This document shows positions 1 through 6,951 of a stretch of 45,768 nt of DNA, in pieces; position 1 is the stretch's first letter; every line of letters begins with the position of its first letter. The DNA lies in assembly GCA_021793405.1 (NCBI GenBank), contig JAJYSV010000034.1, forward strand, positions 1 through 45,768, given 5' to 3'. The position numbers and the translations under genes are program-made. This DNA comes from Acidobacteriota bacterium. Its GTDB lineage: Bacteria; Acidobacteriota; Terriglobia; Terriglobales; Acidobacteriaceae. The notes under the pieces are model-generated. The model was not told the DNA's origin, searched no databases, and was given only the letters and a program-made list of their open reading frames with translations.

Positions 1-81
1 AAATTCCTGGGAGTCATCTATCACACCCTCAAAAATAACTGGGTGTTCGAGGACTTCCCCAATTTTGTCTTGGCCTCCTGA
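1..81 (+). CDS. 3' end of a CDS, possibly a transposase C-terminus
   Basis: An open frame from base 1 encodes 26 residues and stops with TGA at 79-81. The peptide contains VIYHTLKNNWVFEDF, which resembles the C-terminal tail of some IS110-type transposases. That resemblance is from memory and the fragment is too short to be sure. The gene continues upstream of the window. The 50 bases after it hold no further gene before the Shine-Dalgarno sequence of the next one. Confidence 0.4.
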   Translation, partial: KFLGVIYHTLKNNWVFEDFPNFVLAS

Positions 82-132
82 AAACAGGCCGCAACTAAAG
101 CATGAGTAGACAACTATTCATGGGAGTGTCAC

Positions 133-360
133 ATGAAGAAGCTGATGCCGCTAGCACTTGTCGGTCTTTGCCTATTGTTGGGACAGGCCGTAGTTCAGGT
201 CGTAGCCTGCCCCTACTGTGGACAGGATGCAAACTTCACTGGTGCCCGCAAATTAACGAGCAACAACACCGGTAGCGTGTGTGAGTATTCGCATCTCTAC
301 ATCGGCACCGATGGCAAGTCTGTCAAACATACCTTTTGGCAGGACTGTGAGGGGAAATAG
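133..360 (+). CDS. Small secreted Cys-rich protein, unknown function
   Basis: This 75-residue protein starts with a clear signal peptide: MKK, then a hydrophobic stretch through about residue 25 ending in VVAC. A CPYCGQ motif sits just after the likely cleavage site, with further Cys near residues 50 and 72. The four Cys could form two disulfides or a small zinc knuckle. The Cys at the signal peptide end could also be a lipobox, but the context is not classical. A GGGAG Shine-Dalgarno lies 7 bases before the ATG. It belongs to the cargo of the integrated element. I do not recognise the family. Confidence 0.6.
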   Translation: MKKLMPLALVGLCLLLGQAVVQVVACPYCGQDANFTGARKLTSNNTGSVCEYSHLYIGTDGKSVKHTFWQDCEGK

Positions 361-399
361 CTAAAAGCCAGATATGAGGGGCGCGTGGAGTAAGTCAAC

Positions 400-822
400 G
401 TGAAGAATGCTTTAGAAAACTTGAAAATCTATTTTTATGCCTGCATGGCGTTCTTGTTTTTTTTCGTGTTGCTTCCGTACTGGTTGTACTCTAGCTTCGC
501 AAATGATCCGTGGGTGCCCTCGGAAATCGACTCCACAGGATTTGTATCACATAAAGTCCAAAGTACCATCACCGCACAGGCGAATTGGATGATTGGCGAA
601 AGCAAAGATTGCATCTCCTACCCGCTCGATGCTGATACTGCCCGCGCTCTTGACAAGCAAGCTGGATACGCATTCCTGAGTGTCGAATGCGACAAAGGTC
701 CAGTCCACAGCATCGCAATCACTTTTTGGGGAGCAGAAATCCAACCTGAAAACAAGGTGGCGTACTGGAATTGCAAGCGAACCACGGATTCGTTTACCTG
801 CGAGCAGACCGGAGCTAACTGA
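400..822 (+). CDS. Membrane-anchored hypothetical protein
   Basis: This 140-residue protein starts with GTG, preceded by GGAG about 9 bases upstream. One hydrophobic helix at residues 12-31 is followed by a soluble, presumably extracytoplasmic domain with Cys near residues 71, 97, 124 and 133. The even number of Cys fits disulfide pairing outside the membrane. It lies 39 bases after the small secreted protein gene and 41 before the next membrane gene, so the three may be cotranscribed. The family is not recognised. Confidence 0.6.
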   Translation: MKNALENLKIYFYACMAFLFFFVLLPYWLYSSFANDPWVPSEIDSTGFVSHKVQSTITAQANWMIGESKDCISYPLDADTARALDKQAGYAFLSVECDKGPVHSIAITFWGAEIQPENKVAYWNCKRTTDSFTCEQTGAN

Positions 823-863
823 CTTTCAGCGGGATTGAGGAGCAGCACGGAAGGGCAAAGACA

Positions 864-1550
864 ATGAATCTCAAGGAAGGAACGCGGCGGCTCGCACTGC
901 TCTTGGGAGTGGTGGGGGCGATTGTCGGCGGGTTCGCATCATACCTGGAATTGCAGACCACCCTGGAGCAACGGGCACACCACAACAGGTTTGAGCAGTT
1001 GGCCGCCTCTGAAGTGGTTCAACAGGAACGGAACTCTTGGACTTTGACTCTTCGCTATGCACCGAAAGAGGCGATTGAAGCCCTCCATAAACTCACTGAG
1101 GATCAACAAAGAGAAGTGCTCCGCAGTTTGACCCACGATGAACGTCTTGATCTGTTGGCAAAATTGCAATGCGCATCATCTGATCTGGGCACCGGCTCAA
1201 CAGCAGCAGTTCAGCAAAATCTATCGCGGGTTGAGAATGTACCCGAGGGATATATTTTAGACGCTCCCGAAAAGCGAAAAGATGATGCGTTTGCTTGTAT
1301 TGCAGAGGCAATTGATCCACCAACATCGACAGTAAATCGGGACGGAATCAAGGTTATCCATTGGAGCAAAGCGCTTCGAGTTGAATCAATCGAAACTGCG
1401 GACGGCCAGACCCTCTATCCGACACCGGCACCAAGCCGATGGCTTTATATATTCGCCGCGATTTTGCCCTTGCTCGGGTTTGCTCTTCCTTGGGGTTTGA
1501 TTCGAGCCGTGGGGTGGGTTGGAGCCGGATTCTTTACGAGCACAAAGTAG
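864..1550 (+). CDS. Two-TM hypothetical protein
   Basis: This 228-residue protein has a hydrophobic helix near residues 10-27 and a second at about 193-213 close to the C-terminus, with a soluble domain between. The soluble part includes a charged helical stretch around residues 70-100 (EDQQREVLRSLTHDERLDLL) that looks like a coiled coil or helical hairpin. A GGAAGG-like ribosome site precedes the ATG. It is the third of three consecutive plus-strand membrane or secreted genes in the element. No enzymatic motif is visible. Confidence 0.6.
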   Translation: MNLKEGTRRLALLLGVVGAIVGGFASYLELQTTLEQRAHHNRFEQLAASEVVQQERNSWTLTLRYAPKEAIEALHKLTEDQQREVLRSLTHDERLDLLAKLQCASSDLGTGSTAAVQQNLSRVENVPEGYILDAPEKRKDDAFACIAEAIDPPTSTVNRDGIKVIHWSKALRVESIETADGQTLYPTPAPSRWLYIFAAILPLLGFALPWGLIRAVGWVGAGFFTSTK

Positions 1551-1719
1551 ACCATGACGGGGAGTTCTGCATATCGCAATCTCTGCCTAGTGAGCCCCTG
1601 CCATTATTGAATGGGAAATCGTTCCGGGCAAGTCCTGACCAACGCCGCGTATCGGATGGGCTCTTCAGGGGTCTATAATCGCGCAGTTCCGAAAAACGCC
1701 TTCGATTATGGAGTGCTCG

Positions 1720-2157
1720 ATGGGCCAACCTGTTCCGTGCTTTGTGTTCTTTTGCAGGGGCAAGGTACGTGATGAGGATTGTCGGATGCCCATAATGCTC
1801 CCTGACGGTGCATTTGAGCGGCAATTTCCAAATCTAGAGGTCCGACCCAACGATGATTGCCCTGTAGCTCTCTTATGCTGGCGCTGCAAGCGCGTTGATA
1901 TTTTCTCTCCTCAACAAAGTTCCCCATACTACGATCCCGGCTGGCAGAAAAAAGAGTGTTTCCTAACCGGAGATACGGAGTTTCTATTGCCGCTACAATG
2001 CGAAGGGGGAAATTGCGAATTTCGAGTGCCACTATTCGTAACGTGGAGTGTCGGAACCACTGTAGCGGAGAAAGAAGACGCCCTAAGAACTTTGCAAGGG
2101 GAGCACTTACGCGCCCCCGATGGACATTCAATATATTGGCCGTGGGGTCGTTCTTAG
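1720..2157 (+). CDS. Cys-rich cytoplasmic hypothetical protein
   Basis: This 145-residue protein has no signal peptide and many Cys residues, including a CWRC pair near residue 54 and CEGGNC near residue 113, suggesting a zinc-binding or small-ligand fold. I chose ATG 1720 over ATG 1708 because GGAG at 1710-1713 is well placed for the former. The gene stands 170 bases after the membrane genes and ends about 60 bases before a strong hairpin terminator. The family is not recognised. Confidence 0.55.
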   Translation: MGQPVPCFVFFCRGKVRDEDCRMPIMLPDGAFERQFPNLEVRPNDDCPVALLCWRCKRVDIFSPQQSSPYYDPGWQKKECFLTGDTEFLLPLQCEGGNCEFRVPLFVTWSVGTTVAEKEDALRTLQGEHLRAPDGHSIYWPWGRS

Positions 2158-2214
2158 ATTGCATAGTTTTCTCTCATGCGGTAATATCCGCTCCAGAGAG
2201 ATCAAAGCTTTTAC

Positions 2215-2242
2215 AAAGGCCCCGATGCCAGTCGGGGCTTTT
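2215..2242. terminator. Bidirectional Rho-independent terminator
   Basis: A perfect 7-bp GC-rich stem GCCCCGA/TCGGGGC (2219-2225 with 2232-2238) closes a 6-base loop. It is flanked by AAAG on the left and TTTT on the right, which extend the stem and give a U-tract on either strand. It lies between the convergent genes ending at 2157 (+) and 2259 (-), so it can end both transcripts. Confidence 0.8.
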
Positions 2243-2258
2243 GGGTCTGTGCAACCAT

Positions 2259-2720
2259 CTAATTCGGGATCAAACCATCAAGCATCTTGTCTGCGACGGC
2301 CTCCGGGGTAAGAGGGCCTACGTCGTCCTGAAAAACAACGGTTGCGGGGTGGTGTACGTGCAGCGAGCATGACCCTGCTTTTTGGTCTCTGTTAATAGCT
2401 CCGCTGTAAGTCCAAGTCAGAGCTTGCTGGGAAGAGGTAGCTTCAAATCTGGCCCGCATTTCGCTGACGGTTCCCTCAAGCTGGAATTTCACATCGAACT
2501 CGCCTTCCTTTGTGTCCATTGCACGGAGAACCATTTGGCCATAGTTCTTGTTAAACTCCAAAACCTTCGTCTTCAAGAACTCTCGGACTTGTATCCATAG
2601 ATTAGGGCCTTGCTCTTTCAGTAGTTGACGCCTCTCAAGCATCACAGCGTCTTGCTGCCGCTTTGTCTCTTGGCTCTTGCGCAGTCTTTCTGCCGCATCT
2701 GCCGCCCAATTCGATGACAT
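2259..2720 (-). CDS. Hypothetical protein, element cargo
   Basis: This 153-residue soluble protein opens with a charged helical region (residues 5-40, rich in Arg, Lys, Gln and Glu) followed by a mixed alpha/beta domain. I chose the ATG at 2720 (MSSNWAADAAERL) because the upstream extension to 2825 looks unlike coding sequence; GGGG lies a few bases upstream of this ATG. It converges on the gene at 1720-2157 across a shared terminator. No known domain or catalytic motif is recognisable. Confidence 0.5.
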   Translation of the reverse strand: MSSNWAADAAERLRKSQETKRQQDAVMLERRQLLKEQGPNLWIQVREFLKTKVLEFNKNYGQMVLRAMDTKEGEFDVKFQLEGTVSEMRARFEATSSQQALTWTYSGAINRDQKAGSCSLHVHHPATVVFQDDVGPLTPEAVADKMLDGLIPN

Positions 2721-3073
2721 ATTCGTGCCCCCGTGTTGAAGGATACTACCGCCCAGTGAAATGTCGAACGCTACGCGAATCCTGAAGACGGGTTGACTTT
2801 GTTGCAGCAACAGAGCACACTCCAATCTAAGTGTGTCTGCCGCCTTTTCATTGAATCATCCTCAGAGTCCAGCCCGGAACAAGAAGGTGATTTAGGTAGT
2901 GCCTTTGCGGGCAGCGTTGGAGCGCCGCCCGCCCTTGGTGTGCGATTGGGTGTGAGTGCTACACCTCGACCCCGGCAAAGGGCCGAATCTCCAGCCCTAT
3001 CCTTTCCGTGCAGCGTTCAAGCTGGCACTTCCATTGACAAACGAATTCCCCAGGCTACTGATTACGCGGCAAT
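2721..3073. other. Gene-poor gap of about 350 bases with one strong hairpin
   Basis: No convincing gene is present. The plus-strand open frame at 2793-3080 has implausible composition. The segment contains a strong stem-loop at 2907-2932: GCGGGC pairs with GCCCGC and GCG with CGC around a TTGGAG loop, with one A-C mismatch. No T-tract follows on either strand, so it does not look like a terminator. Confidence 0.4.
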
Positions 3074-3574
3074 TCATTGATGCCTTCCTTGACTGTGTGA
3101 CGGATTGACTGGTGTACCCGTGGACCATTCGAGAATTTGCCGCACAACCGAGTAAGGGAGCGGGCCTCTTGTATCACCTACTTTGACCCGTGCCATGCGT
3201 CGGACAAAGACGGATGGTGAAAGACGGTCTCTGCGTGCAGGCGGCCCGCCGTTGGCTTTCACCCAAGCGGGAAGGTATAGCGTGCGTCTACCCGCCTTGG
3301 GCTTTTCTCCGGCCCCGCCGTTGAACCACATCGGAATGGTTCCAAGCGAGCTATTTTGGCCCTCTAACAAAACATCGAATAGAAGAATGCAGGTCCACCG
3401 TTTGAAGCCGGGTTCCCAGTACCACTTTGCCCGCTTGCAGTATGCCGGGTAATCTCCCGGCTCGATGCGTGGGTATTCTGCCCATTGGACCGCAGGTTCA
3501 TTCTCCGGCACCAGATGAAGAGCGGGCCGCTCGCTAGGTTGCGGTTTGTTTCGCCTTGCCGCCGCACGGCTCAT
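3074..3574 (-). CDS. Conserved-looking partner protein of the excisionase gene, unknown function
   Basis: This 166-residue protein is encoded directly after the HTH gene, with an ATGA 4-base overlap (3571-3574) implying translational coupling; that overlap decides the start over the longer frame to 3625. The body is basic and rich in aromatic residues (for example YCKRAKWYWEPGFKRWTC), followed by a segment with GRRTLYLPAW. There is no signal peptide or membrane helix. I have an impression of similar proteins next to excisionase-type genes in other acidobacterial islands but cannot name a family. A role in recombination, element stability or DNA binding is an inference from context. Confidence 0.6.
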   Translation of the reverse strand: MSRAAARRNKPQPSERPALHLVPENEPAVQWAEYPRIEPGDYPAYCKRAKWYWEPGFKRWTCILLFDVLLEGQNSSLGTIPMWFNGGAGEKPKAGRRTLYLPAWVKANGGPPARRDRLSPSVFVRRMARVKVGDTRGPLPYSVVRQILEWSTGTPVNPSHSQGRHQ

Positions 3575-3789
3575 GACGCCTTCGAGGACGCGCCTTTGCG
3601 CTGTGCAGGCGGCTCTTGGTTGCACTCGGCTACGAATGCTTGCAGGTCACTTTCGCGGATCATGGTCCGGCTGCCAACCTTCGTCCTGCGCAGACGCCCT
3701 TTCGCTAGCCATGCATGAACGGTCCATTTGCTGATCCCGCCAAGAAACGCGGCTGCGTCTTGCACTGAATACAGCCTTCCTTCGTTCAT
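3571..3789 (-). CDS. Excisionase-like helix-turn-helix protein
   Basis: This 72-residue protein has the layout of the MerR/excisionase HTH_17 family: LYSVQDAAAFLGGISKWTVHAW (helix-turn-helix, residues 6-27), then LRRTKVGSRTMIRESDLQAF, the wing and following helix. Such proteins bind near att sites and bias a tyrosine integrase toward excision, or act as small repressors. ATG 3789 is preceded by AGGGGAG, which fixes the start against the longer frame to 3846. It is divergent from the zinc-finger/integrase operon with a gap of about 78 bases and overlaps the next minus-strand gene by 4 bases. Confidence 0.8.
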   Translation of the reverse strand: MNEGRLYSVQDAAAFLGGISKWTVHAWLAKGRLRRTKVGSRTMIRESDLQAFVAECNQEPPAQRKGASSKAS

Positions 3790-3849
3790 AAGGTCTCCCC
3801 TTCCTTCCAAAGAAATGTGAGCGAATACTCTTGCATCCAAGCCCATACC

Positions 3850-3899
3850 TGTGACACTATGTCAAACATGAGACCTATTCAAGTCACAAAGAGGTCACA
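3850..3899. promoter_or_regulatory. TGTGAC/GTCACA repeats at the divergent start region
   Basis: TGTGAC at 3850-3855 is matched by inverted copies GTCACA at 3883-3888 and 3894-3899. They straddle the start of the zinc-finger gene and lie upstream of the divergent excisionase-like gene. This spacing fits an operator for a regulator of the divergent promoters, such as the HTH protein itself. No binding evidence exists, and the last copy lies inside the coding region. Confidence 0.3.
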
Positions 3900-4662
3900 T
3901 ATTAAAAAAGAAGTAATTCCGCTTCCGTTGGAGATCATTTATCGGCCCGGCGCGAGAGGAATGTACGATTTGAGCGCGTGCGACTGGGACGAAGAAAATG
4001 GGACGGGCCGAATTAAATTCATGCCGGACGGCGGGCCTGTGGACATGGGAATCGCAGACCCTTGGAAGATGAGGTCAGAATTCCTTTCGCCCGATGCGAA
4101 CTGGCGGGGAATGACTTTACGCTGGGGGCGGTTTGGAGTTGGTTCCGAAGACATATTGGAGCCAATCAGGATAAACAAAGAGGCTGCGAGGGCGGTCAGG
4201 TTCCCGAGAATGTTTGCGGAGAAGTTTTTTCTCGACACGGCCCCCTCCCTACTCGACGCTGAATTCTTGAATTGGCAATCGCTTGTTCGCGCGGCGATGA
4301 CAACAAAAATGACAGCGTGGCCGCAACTGAAAAAAGAATTTCCACCAGACAAGATCACGCGGTTGTGCCAGCCGATGCCACTTGGGATTGAGTGGCGGCA
4401 GGGACGGCCAACCGGAGTCATTCCCTGTTCAGGAGTCCTAACGGCTTTGATTGCGACGCTTCAGATGGATGCCTTGATTGGCGCGGAATATCGATTCTGC
4501 GCTTGCAGGGGTTGCCCTAAGAGCTTCAAGGTCAAACGTAGGGATCAGCGGTACTGTGACGAGGATTGTAAGCATCGGCAGGTTGTCAGAGATGGAAGGG
4601 ACAGGCAGCGCAAGGATGTTCCACAACGCACGAAACGGGAATCTGAAAGGAAAAGCAAATGA
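3868..4662 (+). CDS. CGNR-like zinc-finger protein coupled to the integrase
   Basis: This 264-residue protein has an unrecognised N-terminal domain of about 200 residues and a C-terminal zinc-binding module: C211, C213, C216, then C230 and C234, ending CKHRQVVR. The spacing resembles CGNR-type zinc fingers (C-x2-C ... C-x3-C-G-N-R), with CKHR in place of CGNR, and a basic tail follows. It may bind nucleic acid. The stop overlaps the integrase start by 4 bases (ATGA, 4659-4662), so the two are translationally coupled. Start choice is uncertain: ATG 3868 lacks a Shine-Dalgarno, and in-frame ATGs also exist at 3817 and 3859. A role as regulator or accessory DNA-binding partner of the integrase is inferred from this coupling. 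Confidence 0.65.
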   Translation: MRPIQVTKRSHIKKEVIPLPLEIIYRPGARGMYDLSACDWDEENGTGRIKFMPDGGPVDMGIADPWKMRSEFLSPDANWRGMTLRWGRFGVGSEDILEPIRINKEAARAVRFPRMFAEKFFLDTAPSLLDAEFLNWQSLVRAAMTTKMTAWPQLKKEFPPDKITRLCQPMPLGIEWRQGRPTGVIPCSGVLTALIATLQMDALIGAEYRFCACRGCPKSFKVKRRDQRYCDEDCKHRQVVRDGRDRQRKDVPQRTKRESERKSK

Positions 4663-5744
4663 GCATTTTCAAGCGTGGCAATATCTACTGGTACAAATTC
4701 ATGTGGAACGGGGAAATGATCCGCGAATCCACCAGACAGGGGAATGACAAGAAGGTCCGCAACATTGAATCGGCGCACAGGACCTCCCTTGCCAATGGAC
4801 TGGTGGGAATCCGCGAGAAAAAGCCCGCGCCAGCCCTTGCAGATTTTCTCGACAAAGATTTTCTGTCGTTCGTGGAAGCGAAGCACACGGACAAGCCAGC
4901 AACCGCTGAATACTACAGGGACGGTGCAAAGATGGTCTGCAAGTGCGATTTTGCTTCCCTGCCTTTGGACAAAATCAACGACCAGCACGCGCAGCAATTC
5001 GCAGCCAAGTATGCACGGCTTTCCGCTTCGCGCATCAATTGCGGTCTCCGTAGTCTCCGGCGTGCTCTCAATCTGGCATTCGAGTGGGGCAAGCTGGAGC
5101 GGCCCATAAAGATCACCTTGGCGAAGGGTGAGCGGCAGCGGGACCGTGTTTTGACTAGTGTGGAATGGGAGCGGTACATCGCGCATTGCCCGCAACCGTG
5201 GCAAGACGCTGCGCTGCTCGTTCGTGGCACAGGAATGCGCCCTGGCGAAGTGTTTGCACTGCGGTGGGAGAATATCCATCTGAACGGTACAGGCGGCCTT
5301 ATACAGGTCACGGAAGGAAAGACAAAGGCCGCCCGGCGGATGCTCCCGATGGTCCCTGCCGTCTATGCTGCTTTGAAAGCAAAATGGGAAGGGGCTGGCA
5401 AGCCGGAAGAAGGCTGGCTGTTTCCGGCGGGTTCGCGGGAAGGCCACTTGAACAAGGATACGGCGAAGGACCAACACAAGAAGGCAATTGACCGGGCCAA
5501 CGCGAAAGCGAAAGCAGACGGCGCAAAGGAGATTCAATTCTTCCAGCCGTACATTCTGAGGCACACAGCCCTTACCCAACTTGCCAAATCCGGCTGTGAT
5601 GTTTTCACATTGGCGCGAATTGCCGGTCATTCATCGATCACGATCACGCAGCGATATGTCCACCCTCAGGCAGATGCGATTGAACGGGCATTCCTCCAAG
5701 TGGATCAGGCGGCATTGCCGGAACCTTCACCAGCGAACAAGTAG
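4659..5744 (+). CDS. Tyrosine recombinase / integrase
   Basis: This 361-residue phage-type integrase has an N-terminal arm- and core-binding region (1-160) and a C-terminal catalytic domain. Visible catalytic residues are R194 (TGMRPGEV), K221 (EGKTKAARR), R301 (LRHT), H324 (GHSS) and the nucleophile Y333 (TQRYVHP). The usual first His of the HxxR box is Tyr here (PYILRHT, Y298). It is the last gene before the tRNA-Leu remnant at 6011, the normal position for an integrase beside its attachment site. It is translationally coupled to the upstream zinc-finger gene. Confidence 0.93.
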   Translation: MSIFKRGNIYWYKFMWNGEMIRESTRQGNDKKVRNIESAHRTSLANGLVGIREKKPAPALADFLDKDFLSFVEAKHTDKPATAEYYRDGAKMVCKCDFASLPLDKINDQHAQQFAAKYARLSASRINCGLRSLRRALNLAFEWGKLERPIKITLAKGERQRDRVLTSVEWERYIAHCPQPWQDAALLVRGTGMRPGEVFALRWENIHLNGTGGLIQVTEGKTKAARRMLPMVPAVYAALKAKWEGAGKPEEGWLFPAGSREGHLNKDTAKDQHKKAIDRANAKAKADGAKEIQFFQPYILRHTALTQLAKSGCDVFTLARIAGHSSITITQRYVHPQADAIERAFLQVDQAALPEPSPANK

Positions 5745-5872
5745 GAATGGTTTCCCCGACACGTGCCGGAGGCCGACTAATGCACGCACAGTGACCCCGA
5801 TGCTCCCACCGGAAGCCTAGGACCTCGGGCGCTCATATGCCGCTCTCTTTATGTCAATTCTTGGTAGCGGGC

Positions 5873-5934
5873 TGTGCCCAATTTTGTGCCCATGTGCGGG
5901 TTAGATTCGCATGTATGCGTTGGAAGTATGCGAA
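5873..5934. promoter_or_regulatory. Repeats between integrase and att core, possible arm-type sites
   Basis: Two direct copies of TGTGCCCA start at 5873 and 5885, 12 bases apart. They are followed by an inverted repeat TTCGCAT (5906-5912) / ATGCGAA (5928-5934), the first arm of which is also part of the palindrome CGCATGTATGCG (5908-5919). Short direct repeats between the integrase gene and the crossover site are typical of arm-type integrase or excisionase binding sites. Function is inferred from position only. Confidence 0.45.
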
Positions 5935-6010
5935 CGGGGCATCCAATCAAAACAAGCACATACGATTCAAAGCATGTTCCGCTAAATTATTGATTCTACG
6001 TTGGCGGCGA

Positions 6011-6065
6011 ACTTAGGATCTGGCGGGTAAAACCGTGGGGGTTCAAGTCCCCCCCTTTCGCACCA
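6011..6065 (+). other. Attachment site: 3' remnant of tRNA-Leu(UAG)
   Basis: From 6011 the sequence matches the 3' part of a class II tRNA. It has a 7-base anticodon loop CTTAGGA with anticodon TAG (6014-6016), the 3' anticodon stem TCTGG, a long-arm-like CGGGTAAAACCG, the T arm GGGGG-TTCAAGT-CCCCC, the acceptor strand CTTTCGC, and A-CCA ending at 6065. The D arm and 5' acceptor are absent, and the bases before 6011 do not pair with the anticodon stem. The C run at 6049-6055 has seven C where canonical geometry needs six, consistent with a non-functional copy. This is the displaced end left by integration at the anticodon loop. Confidence 0.8.
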
Positions 6066-6374
6066 AATACTTGTATCAACCGCTCCCGCCGCGTGTTCCT
6101 GCCGGGGCCGCAGTCTCTCGCGGCAGACGACGGTTTCCGATCGGTGAGATTGTCCATATACGACGATACGGTTATTCCGTACATGGCTTGACCTCCGGCT
6201 GAATTCTCGATGGGCGAATCACCACTGTTCGTATCTGATTCTTCCGATTTCCAGTATCTGAGTTTTTGATTTCCCTGAAAATCAACGAGAAGAGCGAAGC
6301 AACTGATTGAATGATTGGTTGAGATTCAGACCACTCCCCACGTAGAGGGTTCTTGCGGCCAATGGGGTTAGACA
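6066..6374. other. Non-coding gap after the att site
   Basis: About 310 bases without a convincing gene. The sequence lies on the chromosomal side of the attachment site and leads into a decayed permease fragment. Nothing further was recognised. Confidence 0.4.
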
Positions 6375-6907
6375 TTCTGTTGCCGGAAGACAGAACGAAA
6401 TCCTTCTGCGGTCATTCCCGAGTTACGCGCGGTAATGCGAAACGCAAGTCCGGAGCTTGTGGCCAGCAACTTTACGACGATGGACCAGGTGGTCGAGGAC
6501 TCGTACGGGGAGCCAACGGCTTGCCGCCAGGCTGCTGGAGGTTTTTTGGCTGTGCCGCACTCCTGTTATGTATCTTTGGAATCTACGGGCTGCTGGCCTA
6601 TCAGGTGACCCAGCGGACCAGAGAGTTAGGTCTCCGTATTGCCCTGAGCGCTCAGCGCGGAGATGTGACGTCGCTGGTGCTGCGACAGGCGAGTTGGATG
6701 CTGCTTGCGGGGTCTGGTGTAGGACTGATCCTTGCCTATCTTTCAAGTCTGCTGTTGCGAACGTTTCTTTATGGCGTCCAGCCCCATGATCCGTGGACGA
6801 TGGGAGCAGTGACACTCTTGCTCCTGGTGGGCGGCTTGATAGCGGCGAATGTGCCGGCTCGGCGGGCGGCGAGTGTCGATCCGATGCGGGCACTGCGAGC
6901 CGACTGA
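6375..6907 (+). pseudogene. MacB/ADOP-type FtsX-like permease, frameshifted C-terminal remnant
   Basis: Homology runs through three reading frames. Frame A (from about 6390) reads RNPSAVIPELRAVMRNASP and on to MDQVVEDS. A short piece in another frame reads GSQRLAARLLEVF. A third frame, open to 6907, reads LLCIFGIYGLLAYQVTQRTR and ends VDPMRALRAD. Joined, these give the last periplasmic segment and final membrane helices of an ABC-type macrolide-export-like permease, ending in the family's usual PARRAAxxDPxxALR motif. At least two frameshifts and the loss of the N-terminal part show it is non-functional. It adjoins the integrated element on the chromosomal side. Confidence 0.75.
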
Positions 6908-6951
6908 ACTCGTGGATCATGTGAAGTGAGCGCCTTGACTTGCGGGAAGTT

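Larger units (their letters stand above)
1..6065. mobile_element. Right-hand part of an integrative element ending at a tRNA-Leu fragment
   Basis: The segment carries a tyrosine integrase (4659-5744) next to a 3' tRNA-Leu remnant (6011-6065), an excisionase-like HTH gene (3571-3789) and a set of unrecognised small genes. Integration into a tRNA gene rebuilds an intact tRNA at one end and leaves a displaced 3' copy at the other; the remnant here is the displaced copy, so chromosome resumes at about 6066. The left end is not in the window. No replication, conjugation or phage structural genes are visible in this part, so whether it is a genomic island, integrative plasmid or phage remnant is undecided. 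Confidence 0.65.

Noticed and set aside
2793-3080. 95-residue plus-strand open frame in a gap
   Set aside because: Ser/Pro/Arg-rich composition, no ribosome site, no motif.
4545-5630. 361-residue minus-strand open frame across the integrase
   Set aside because: It is antisense to a complete integrase with catalytic residues, and its translation is Cys/Arg/Leu-rich without any domain.
6011-6065. Intact tRNA-Leu gene
   Set aside because: The D arm and 5' acceptor strand are missing and the upstream bases do not pair with the anticodon stem.
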